Shown here: piece after piece, positions 7,081 to 12,288 of the stretch | Layout: each line of letters begins with the position of its first letter | How positions within the stretch are numbered: the stretch's first letter is position 1 | Position numbers and translations under genes: made by a program | Assembly: GCA_025656895.1 (NCBI GenBank) | Contig: JAHXHF010000052.1 | Span: 1-12,288 of the forward strand | Direction of reading: 5' to 3' | Source of the DNA: a gamma proteobacterium symbiont of Bathyaustriella thionipta | GTDB taxonomy: Bacteria; Pseudomonadota; Gammaproteobacteria; Chromatiales; Chromatiaceae | DNA length: 12,288 nt | Notes under the pieces: model-generated | Seen by the model: the letters and a program-made list of their open reading frames with translations, nothing else | Databases searched by the model: none | What the model was told of the DNA's origin: nothing

Positions 7081-7944
7081 TCACTGACGACTGTTGCCGA
7101 AATAATTGAAAAACTCCGAATCCGGCTCAATAACGAAAACATCGCCCTGTCCGAATGATTTTCTATAAGCCTCAAGACTGCGATAAAAGGCGTAAAACTC
7201 GGCATCTTTCTGGTAAGCAGACGCATAAATTTCTGCTGACCTGGCATCACCGGTACCGCGTAGCTGTTCCGCTTCCTTATAGGCATTGGCCAGAATAACC
7301 GTCTTTTGACGATCCGCATCGGCCTGGATTCTTTCCGCAGCTTCTGCGCCCTGGGCACGTAAATCACGCGCAACACGCTCACGTTCGGAACGCATACGTT
7401 CATAGACGTTTTCACTGACTTCAGCCGGCAGATCAATTTTCTTGATACGCACGTCTACCACTTCAACACCCAGTTCTGAAGACTGTGTATCGGCCGTTTG
7501 AGTCAGTTTTTCCATAATCTCACGGCGCTCGCCGGAAACCACTTCCTGAATGGTGCGTTTACCGAATTCATTACGCAAAGCGGTACTGATGCGCTCTTCC
7601 AGCAAGCGTTGTGTGTTATTTATATCACCGCCGGTAGAACGATAATACTGTGCCACATCAGAAATACGCCATTTGGCATAGAAATCAACAATAACGTCTT
7701 TTTTCTCATCGGTAAGAAAACGCTCAGGACGCGCATCCAGCGTTTGAATGCGGCCATCAAATATTTTCACATTATTGATAAAGGGCGTCATTACATGCAA
7801 ACCGGGCGCATAGTCACTGCGTTTGATTTCACCCAGTTGCAGTTTCAGTGCCAGTTGCCATTCGTATACGATAAAAGTTGACGCGTACACCAGAATAGCC
7901 AGCAGTGGCGCAAGTATCAGAAATAAAAGTTGTTTTCCGCTCAT
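7081..7944 (-). CDS. hflC: HflC, subunit of the FtsH-modulating membrane complex
   Basis: HflC is an SPFH/band-7 protein. Anchored by one N-terminal segment (about residues 5-26), it assembles with HflK in the periplasm around the FtsH protease and modulates its action on membrane proteins. The 287-residue sequence shows the SPFH domain (PGLHVMTPFINNVKIFDGRIQTLDARPERFLTDEKKDVIVDFYAKWRI). A charged helical region follows (EVSENVYERMRSERERVARDLRAQGAEAAERIQADADR), then the conserved end GTGDARSAEIYASAYQKDAEFYAFYRSLEAYRKSF. I chose the ATG at 7944 with an AGGAGG site 9 nt away over a TTG at 7950. It starts 2 nt past the hflK stop, so translation is probably coupled. Confidence 0.95.
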   Translation of the reverse strand: MSGKQLLFLILAPLLAILVYASTFIVYEWQLALKLQLGEIKRSDYAPGLHVMTPFINNVKIFDGRIQTLDARPERFLTDEKKDVIVDFYAKWRISDVAQYYRSTGGDINNTQRLLEERISTALRNEFGKRTIQEVVSGERREIMEKLTQTADTQSSELGVEVVDVRIKKIDLPAEVSENVYERMRSERERVARDLRAQGAEAAERIQADADRQKTVILANAYKEAEQLRGTGDARSAEIYASAYQKDAEFYAFYRSLEAYRKSFGQGDVFVIEPDSEFFNYFGNSRQ

Positions 7945-7946
7945 GA

Positions 7947-9110
7947 TCAACGTCCTCCTCTGACACTGCGTTGCGGCCGGCCTGAATTGGATGAAGTGCT
8001 CAGTGGTTTAATACTGTCTTCATAGCCTTCAACCCGCCTGGCAGGCTGCCCACTGCCTTCTGTTAACGGTACTGGCTTGCTTTTCATCATTTGATCAATA
8101 GGTAAATACATCAGATTACTGCTATTGCCGCCATCAACCATTACCTTGCCGGTTTTGGCCATAACATCTTCCAGGGTTCCCATATACAAGCGCTTGCGAG
8201 TCACTTCAGGCGCCTTGTGATACTCGGTCATCAAGGCCAGAAAACGATCGGCCTCACCCTCTGATCGTGCAATGACCTTGTCTCGATAAGCTTTGGCATC
8301 TTCAACACGCCGTGCGGCTCCACCGCGCGCCCGTGGAATGATCTCATTGGCATAGGCATGCGCTTTGTTTTCACTGCGCTCTTTGTCCTCACGTGCCTTG
8401 ATAGCATCATCAAAAGCCGCTTTAACCTGTTCCGGTGGTTTGGCAGGCTGAGTATTCACACCCACCACTTCAATACCGGATTGATATTGCTTCAGGGTTT
8501 TTTGCAAACGATCCTTGATCGTCAGGGCAATTTCCGAACGCCCCTGGGTCAGGATATAGTCCAGATCATTCTGCCCGATGGTCTCACGTACCGCTGTTTC
8601 AGTTGCTACCGGCAGTGTTACATCAATCGGACTGGCATCCTTAAACAAATAATGTACCGGATCATTAATGCGATACTGGACGGTCAATTGAATATCAACA
8701 ATATTCTCATCACGGGTCAGCATGGTGGCCTGATGCGGTAAAGAGGAAACCCGATCTACATTAACTTTAATAACGGTTTCCAACGGATAAGGCATGTGCC
8801 AGTGCCAGCCGGAAGGTGTAGAGCGTTTATACACACCCAGGCGCAGTTCCACACCGCGCTCAGCCGGCTCCACCGTATAAAAGCCGCTCGCCATCCAGAA
8901 AAGCAGCAATAAAACTCCCACCAGGGTAACAGCAATGCCACCACCGGCAGGCATTCCTGAGTCGCTGTTATCGGAGCGTTTCTTGCCACCGAATAAACCA
9001 CCCAGCCTTGCCTGTAGCTTTTTTACAACTTCATCAAGATCAGGAGGCCCCTGATCACCACCACCACTCCAGGGATCCTTCTTTCCACCACCCGGTTCGT
9101 TCCAGGCCAT
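7947..9110 (-). CDS. hflK: HflK, subunit of the FtsH-modulating membrane complex
   Basis: HflK is the larger SPFH partner of HflC. The 387-residue protein starts with the family hallmark MAWNEPGGGKKDPW and a Gly-rich cytoplasmic tail. One transmembrane segment follows (about 57-77), then the band-7 domain opening with FYTVEPAERGVELRLG. A helical region includes RARGGAARRVEDAKAYRDKVIARSEGEADRFLAL, and the C-terminus is polar (SGQPARRVEGYEDSIKPL). The ATG at 9110 has a GGAG site 6 nt upstream. The TTG at 9122 would add four residues not seen in the family. The usual upstream neighbours hfq and hflX are absent; a divergent cbb3 oxidase operon takes their place, so the gene needs its own promoter. 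Confidence 0.95.
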   Translation of the reverse strand: MAWNEPGGGKKDPWSGGGDQGPPDLDEVVKKLQARLGGLFGGKKRSDNSDSGMPAGGGIAVTLVGVLLLLFWMASGFYTVEPAERGVELRLGVYKRSTPSGWHWHMPYPLETVIKVNVDRVSSLPHQATMLTRDENIVDIQLTVQYRINDPVHYLFKDASPIDVTLPVATETAVRETIGQNDLDYILTQGRSEIALTIKDRLQKTLKQYQSGIEVVGVNTQPAKPPEQVKAAFDDAIKAREDKERSENKAHAYANEIIPRARGGAARRVEDAKAYRDKVIARSEGEADRFLALMTEYHKAPEVTRKRLYMGTLEDVMAKTGKVMVDGGNSSNLMYLPIDQMMKSKPVPLTEGSGQPARRVEGYEDSIKPLSTSSNSGRPQRSVRGGR

Positions 9111-9220
9111 GAGCAACTCCAATTATTTCATTATCTTTAAGTTAGGGAACCCCCGAAAACTTCAGCTGCAAAATCAATAGCGCCGACAAGCTTCCAGAGA
9201 AATTTGAATGCAAAGGGGCA

Positions 9221-9249
9221 ATTCTAGAGAGGCCGGACCCTGTTCGCAA
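9221..9249 (-). promoter_or_regulatory. Possible sigma-70 promoter for hflK
   Basis: Read on the minus strand, TTGCGA (9249-9244) and TAGAAT (9226-9221) are separated by 17 bp. Matches to the consensus are 4/6 and 5/6. Transcription would start near 9214, leaving a leader of about 100 nt before the hflK ATG. This is the best candidate I saw by eye, not a computed best hit. Confidence 0.35.
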
Positions 9250-9390
9250 GTAGTCATACCGAAATTTCTGCTGACAGTCCTAATACAGCGGAGCGAATGT
9301 AACACGAGAAAACCTTAAATACTAAGTATATCTGCGGCTTGCAGGTCTATTTAATTAAGCTTACAGCCATACTTTATCCGACATCGTCTT

Positions 9391-9408
9391 GTATCTTGAT
9401 AAAGATAC
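9391..9408. repeat. Perfect 7-bp inverted repeat GTATCTT-GATA-AAGATAC
   Basis: Two 7-bp arms flank a 4-nt spacer about 40 bp upstream of the FNR box. The size fits a binding site for a dimeric regulator or a small hairpin. No specific factor can be named. Confidence 0.45.
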
Positions 9409-9445
9409 CACAAAATATAATTCTCCTGCTTGAGCTCCCAGCCTT

Positions 9446-9459
9446 TTGATTTATATCAA
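9446..9459 (+). promoter_or_regulatory. FNR/Anr-type binding site upstream of ccoN
   Basis: TTGAT-TTAT-ATCAA is a perfect match to the FNR/Anr consensus. Its centre (9452.5) is 41.5 bp from an inferred start at 9494, the classic position for activation by FNR-type oxygen sensors. cbb3 oxidase operons are well-known targets of FNR, Anr and FixK. Confidence 0.85.
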
Positions 9460-9482
9460 AACACATCAACATATAATTACTT

Positions 9483-9488
9483 TATAAT
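9483..9488 (+). promoter_or_regulatory. -10 element of the cco promoter
   Basis: TATAAT lies 23 bp past the FNR box, with a predicted start near 9494. No good -35 hexamer is present, as expected where the activator overlaps that region. A second TATAAT at 9472-9477 is too close to the box for class II geometry. Confidence 0.65.
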
Positions 9489-9582
9489 CGACCACGGTGA
9501 CAAACAGGCTGGGTGAGGCCGGTTTATAACCAAACGCAGTCTAGCAAGCGCAATGACTATAAAAGTACATCCGTTTTAATAC

Positions 9583-9735
9583 ATGACCCGGCACATTGAT
9601 GCAGCAATTGCGGCATTGATGCGTTCACTGTTGTTTATTTCTGCTTTTGTTACTTTTATGCTATTTTGCGCATCTGGGGTCCGGGGAAATTATTCCCCGG
9701 TTTCATCTGTAAATCCAAAGTGGAGAATTTATTAA
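9583..9735 (+). CDS. Possible 50-residue leader or small membrane protein before ccoN
   Basis: An ATG at 9583 opens a 50-codon frame whose TAA overlaps the ccoN ATG by one base (TAATG, 9733-9737), a common form of translational coupling. The peptide has a charged N-terminus (MTRHIDAAIAALMR), one hydrophobic stretch (about residues 15-32) and a short polar tail. The 9681-9700 hairpin lies inside it. Against it: no clear ribosome site precedes 9583 or the alternative ATG at 9619, and I recognise no family. The ccoN GGAG site could serve ccoN alone. It could be coding, a leader peptide or chance. Confidence 0.3.
   Translation: MTRHIDAAIAALMRSLLFISAFVTFMLFCASGVRGNYSPVSSVNPKWRIY
9681..9700 (+). 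promoter_or_regulatory. Perfect 8-bp hairpin in the ccoN leader
   Basis: CCGGGGAA-ATTA-TTCCCCGG forms a GC-rich stem-loop. It ends 34 nt before the ccoN ATG and 21 nt before its GGAG site, and is followed by TTT only, so it is a weak terminator at best. A role in mRNA 5'-end stability or attenuation is possible. Confidence 0.6.
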
Positions 9736-11153
9736 TGGCAACGCAGACCACGTATAACTACAAGGTCGTGCGCCAATTCGGGATAATGACGGTCATCTGG
9801 GGCATCGTGGGGATGCTTGTGGGCGTTATTGTTGCGGCTGAGTTGGCGTTTCCTGACTTGATTCACGGCATTTCATTCCTGAGTTACGGGCGCTTACGCC
9901 CCTTGCATACGAATGCGGTTATTTTTGCATTTGGTGGCTCAGCTCTTTTTGCGACCTCTTATTATGTGGTGCAACGTACCTGTCAAACACGCTTGTTCGC
10001 GAGTGGTTTGGCTGCTTTTACCTTCTGGGGTTGGCAACTGATTATTCTTTCAGCAGCCATTACGCTGCCCTTAGGCATCACTTCCGCCAAGGAATATGCT
10101 GAACTGGAATGGCCTATTGATCTGCTGATTACGGCAGTCTGGGTTTCCTATGCCATAGTTTTCTTTGGCACCCTGGTGAAACGTAAAACATCGCATATCT
10201 ACGTAGCCAACTGGTTTTATGGTGCATTCATCCTGACTATTGCCGTACTGCATCTGGTAAACAGCGCTGAAATCCCTGTCACACTGACAAAATCCTACTC
10301 GCTGTATCCGGGCGCTATTGATGCCATGATTCAGTGGTGGTACGGGCATAATGCGGTAGGTTTCTTCCTGACAGCGGGCTTCCTCGGCATGATGTATTAT
10401 TTTGTACCGAAAGCCGCTAACCGTCCGGTTTATTCCTATCGTCTTTCCGTGGTGCATTTCTGGGCACTGGTTTCCACCTATATGTGGGCCGGCCCTCACC
10501 ATCTGCACTACACCGCTCTGCCTGACTGGGCTCAGTCTGTCGGCATGGTTTTCTCGCTGATTTTGCTGGCACCTTCCTGGGGCGGCATGATTAACGGCAT
10601 GATGACCCTGTCCGGTGCCTGGCACAAACTGCGCACCGATCCGGTACTGAAATTCCTGATTGTCTCTCTGTCTTTCTATGGTATGTCTACCTTCGAAGGC
10701 CCGATGATGGCCATCAAAACCGTTAATGCCTTGTCTCATTACACCGACTGGACTGTTGGTCATGTTCATTCCGGCGCGCTGGGCTGGGTTGCCATGGTTT
10801 CTATCGGCTCTCTGTATTTTCTGATTCCTCGCCTGTATGGCAAAGAAAGCATGTACAGCGTCAAGCTAATGGAAACTCATTTCTGGATAGCCACCATCGG
10901 TGTTGTTCTGTACATCACCGCCATGTGGATTTCCGGTGTTATGCAAGGCCTGATGTGGCGTGCGGTCAATGCTGACGGCACCCTGACTTATAGCTTCATT
11001 GAGTCTGTAGAGCGTACCTATCCGTTCTACTACATCCGTCTGTTGGGAGGCATTTTATTCCTCGGCGGCATGTTCCTCATGGCGTATAACGTCTGGAAAA
11101 CCGTTAAAGATCCAAAACCCGCCGATGATGCCATTCCACAAGTGGCCCATTAA
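9735..11153 (+). CDS. ccoN: cbb3-type cytochrome c oxidase subunit I
   Basis: CcoN is the catalytic heme-copper subunit of the high-affinity cbb3 oxidase, reducing oxygen to water and pumping protons across the inner membrane. The 472-residue length is typical and about 12 transmembrane segments are visible. Key residues are the low-spin heme ligand His58 (RPLHTNAV), Cu-B ligands His205 (WWYGHNAVGF), His255 and His256 (AGPHHLHYT), Tyr249 in STYMW (the crosslinked tyrosine of cbb3 enzymes), Glu321 in STFEGPMM, and the heme ligands His343/His345 in GHVHSGALGW. I chose the ATG at 9735 because the protein then starts MATQTTYNYKVVRQFG, as in the family, with a GGAG site. The 9666 start would add 23 non-family residues. 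Expression is probably driven by the FNR box. Confidence 0.97.
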   Translation: MATQTTYNYKVVRQFGIMTVIWGIVGMLVGVIVAAELAFPDLIHGISFLSYGRLRPLHTNAVIFAFGGSALFATSYYVVQRTCQTRLFASGLAAFTFWGWQLIILSAAITLPLGITSAKEYAELEWPIDLLITAVWVSYAIVFFGTLVKRKTSHIYVANWFYGAFILTIAVLHLVNSAEIPVTLTKSYSLYPGAIDAMIQWWYGHNAVGFFLTAGFLGMMYYFVPKAANRPVYSYRLSVVHFWALVSTYMWAGPHHLHYTALPDWAQSVGMVFSLILLAPSWGGMINGMMTLSGAWHKLRTDPVLKFLIVSLSFYGMSTFEGPMMAIKTVNALSHYTDWTVGHVHSGALGWVAMVSIGSLYFLIPRLYGKESMYSVKLMETHFWIATIGVVLYITAMWISGVMQGLMWRAVNADGTLTYSFIESVERTYPFYYIRLLGGILFLGGMFLMAYNVWKTVKDPKPADDAIPQVAH

Positions 11154-11168
11154 CAAGTGGCCCATTAA
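11139..11168. repeat. Perfect 15-bp tandem duplication spanning the ccoN stop codon
   Basis: The unit caagtggcccattaa occurs at 11139-11153 and 11154-11168 with no mismatch. The first copy encodes the last CcoN residues (QVAH) and the TAA stop; the second repeats them as untranslated DNA. It looks like a recent slippage event that lengthened the ccoN-ccoO gap to 33 bp without changing either protein. Confidence 0.85.
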
Positions 11169-11186
11169 TTTTAGGAGTATTAAGCA

Positions 11187-11804
11187 ATGAGTCATGAAAT
11201 TGTTGAAAAGAACTCCGGGCTGCTGGCGATACTGATTGTCCTGGTAATCAGTATTGGCGGCCTGGTTGAATTTGTACCGCTGTTTGGCATTAAGTACACC
11301 ACCGAACCGATTGAAGGTGTGCATAAATACAGTGCATTGCGCCTGGAAGGCCGTGACATTTACATTCGTGAGGGCTGCTACAACTGTCATTCACAAATGA
11401 TTCGTCCTTTCCGCGCGGAAACCGAACGTTACGGACATTATTCGGTAGCGGGTGAGTCGGTTTATGACCACCCCTTCCAATGGGGTTCCAAGCGTACCGG
11501 GCCTGATCTGGCTCGGGTGGGTGGACGTTACAGTGATGCCTGGCATTTTGCCCATCTGAACAATCCACGTGATGTAGTTCCAGAGTCCAATATGCCGGCT
11601 TATTCCTGGTTAACAGCCAAGCTGGATGGCTCTGACACCGCCGCCAAGATGGCTGCCATGAATGTGGTCGTCGGCCTGACCTGTCCGAAATGTGAAAACT
11701 ATTCGGATGAAGAAATGGCCAATGCCAAAGCCGAGGTTGAAGGTAAAACCGAGGTTCAGGCGCTGGTTGCTTATCTTCAAGGTCTGGGAACCGCACTGCG
11801 CTAG
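11187..11804 (+). CDS. ccoO: cbb3-type cytochrome c oxidase subunit II (mono-heme)
   Basis: CcoO is a membrane-anchored c-type cytochrome that passes electrons toward CcoN. The 205-residue protein has one N-terminal anchor (about 11-30). Its heme site is C64-Y-N-C67-H68 in EGCYNCHSQMIRPF, and the likely axial Met136 lies in ESNMPAY. Typical blocks HPFQWGSKRTGPDLARVGGRYSD and the C-terminal KTEVQALVAYLQGLGTALR are present. An AGGAG site lies 9 nt before the ATG. One oddity is a CPKC pair (166-169) in the stretch GLTCPKCENYSDEEM, where family members usually have a short loop such as LGVPYTDEEI. This makes a possible extra metal-binding or disulfide site. The second tandem copy in the ccoN-ccoO gap lies just upstream. 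Confidence 0.96.
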   Translation: MSHEIVEKNSGLLAILIVLVISIGGLVEFVPLFGIKYTTEPIEGVHKYSALRLEGRDIYIREGCYNCHSQMIRPFRAETERYGHYSVAGESVYDHPFQWGSKRTGPDLARVGGRYSDAWHFAHLNNPRDVVPESNMPAYSWLTAKLDGSDTAAKMAAMNVVVGLTCPKCENYSDEEMANAKAEVEGKTEVQALVAYLQGLGTALR

Positions 11805-11813
11805 GGGAATATT

Positions 11814-11990
11814 ATGGATCTGAACGATTTCAGAGCTTGGCATACCCTACTCTTGCTCATTATCTTCGTCGCCCTGTGGGTTTGGGCGTGGAGCAAGAAA
11901 CGCAAACAGCCATTTAACGAAGCCGCAAACCTGCCTTTTGCAGATAGTGAGCAGGATCGGCAAACCATTGAAAAGGATCACCTGTCATGA
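11814..11990 (+). CDS. ccoQ: cbb3-type oxidase assembly/stability subunit CcoQ
   Basis: This 58-residue protein has one transmembrane segment (about 11-27) and a charged KKRKQPFNEAANLPF tail, the usual plan of CcoQ, which stabilises the cbb3 complex. The family's N-P-F/N-E-A-A pattern after the membrane helix is present. The ATG at 11814 follows an AGGGGA site that overlaps the ccoO stop codon. Its TGA overlaps the ccoP ATG (ATGA, 11987-11990), so translation of the two is coupled. Confidence 0.88.
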   Translation: MDLNDFRAWHTLLLLIIFVALWVWAWSKKRKQPFNEAANLPFADSEQDRQTIEKDHLS

Positions 11991-12288
11991 ACGAAATGAG
12001 TGCATTCTGGAGCTGGTGGATCATCATTCTGACGGTAGGCAATATTGCTGCCTGCGTCTGGCTGATTCGCTGGACCATGAAAAAACGAGTAAATGAAGCC
12101 TCTGAAGGCGATGTTACCGGCCACAAGTGGGATGGCCTGGAAGAGTTTAACAACCCTCTGCCGCGCTGGTGGCTGTGGTTGTTTTACGGCACCATCATCT
12201 TCAGTGTTGCCTATCTGGCCCTTTATCCCGGGCTGGGTTCCTACAAAGGCATGCTGGACCGGTCTTCTTTTGGTCAGTATGACAAAGA
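11987..12288 (+). CDS. ccoP: cbb3-type oxidase subunit III, N-terminal part (cut by window end)
   Basis: CcoP is the di-heme cytochrome c subunit that accepts electrons from soluble cytochromes. The first 100 codons are present. They encode a hydrophobic segment (about 8-28), the family block HKWDGLEEFNNPLPRWWLWLFY (about 46-67), a second hydrophobic segment (about 61-82) and LYPGLGSYKGML. The block is highly characteristic of the CcoP N-terminal domain. Both CxxCH heme sites are expected beyond the right edge. The ATG at 11987 overlaps the ccoQ stop and has an AGGA site 9 nt upstream. A start at the next Met (11996) is possible. Confidence 0.94.
   Translation, partial: MNEMSAFWSWWIIILTVGNIAACVWLIRWTMKKRVNEASEGDVTGHKWDGLEEFNNPLPRWWLWLFYGTIIFSVAYLALYPGLGSYKGMLDRSSFGQYDK

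Larger units (their letters stand above)
9111..9445. other. Upstream half of the divergent hflK-ccoN intergenic region
   Basis: Apart from the hflK ribosome site, its candidate promoter and the 9391-9408 inverted repeat, I see no gene or RNA in these bases. A short palindrome (ATACT-A-AGTAT) lies in the AT-rich 9320-9360 part. hfq and hflX, often found here in gammaproteobacteria, are missing. Confidence 0.6.

Noticed and set aside
7945..7950. TTG start for HflC with a 4-bp overlap
   Set aside because: The ATG at 7944 is better placed behind the AGGAGG sequence.
9111..9122. TTG start giving HflK four extra residues
   Set aside because: The ATG at 9110 gives the family N-terminus MAWNEPGGG and has a GGAG site; the TTG lies upstream of that site.
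10071..10769. A 232-codon open frame on the minus strand inside ccoN
   Set aside because: It is wholly antisense to the well-supported ccoN, its product is rich in His, Gln and Arg with no recognisable domain, and it has no convincing ribosome site.

Overview
The window looks like chromosomal DNA from a gammaproteobacterium. The evidence is the conserved run hflK-hflC-DUF2065(yjeT)-hisZ-purA, a ccoNOQP cbb3 oxidase operon behind a perfect FNR/Anr box, and the HisZ type of histidine biosynthesis. Codon use is balanced in GC. A marine or methylotroph-like relative (Methylophaga or a similar lineage) is a guess only; nothing here fixes the genus.

Layout. Positions 1-471 hold no convincing complete gene. 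They contain an open frame running in from the left edge, a 15-bp tandem duplication (120-149), and a 242-bp element (222-463) with 20-bp terminal inverted repeats and a 121-bp imperfect palindrome, read here as a MITE-like element. From 9110 down to 472 nine genes lie on the minus strand: hflK, hflC, a DUF2065 protein, hisZ, purA, a secreted chalcone-isomerase-like protein, a lipoprotein, a UPF0014/FetB-type permease and a BT1-like MFS transporter. A second, unrelated MITE-like element (6862-7050, ~30-bp inverted termini) sits between hflC and the DUF2065 gene. From 9735 to the right edge the plus strand carries ccoN, ccoO, ccoQ and the first 100 codons of ccoP.

The 624 bp between the hflK and ccoN start codons are a divergent control region. 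It has a perfect TTGAT-N4-ATCAA box (9446-9459) centred 41.5 bp before an inferred start at ~9494 with a TATAAT at 9483-9488, which is class II FNR architecture. The predicted leader of ~240 nt contains a possible 50-codon membrane ORF that ends in a TAATG overlap with ccoN, and a strong hairpin (9681-9700).

How the genes work together. HflK and HflC form the membrane SPFH complex that modulates FtsH proteolysis. HisZ is the regulatory half of short-form ATP phosphoribosyltransferase, and PurA commits IMP to AMP, so two purine-linked biosynthetic genes lie side by side. CcoNOQP is the high-affinity terminal oxidase for low oxygen, consistent with the FNR box. I see no clearly novel enzyme system. 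The most notable features are the two non-coding inverted-repeat elements and the ccoN leader.
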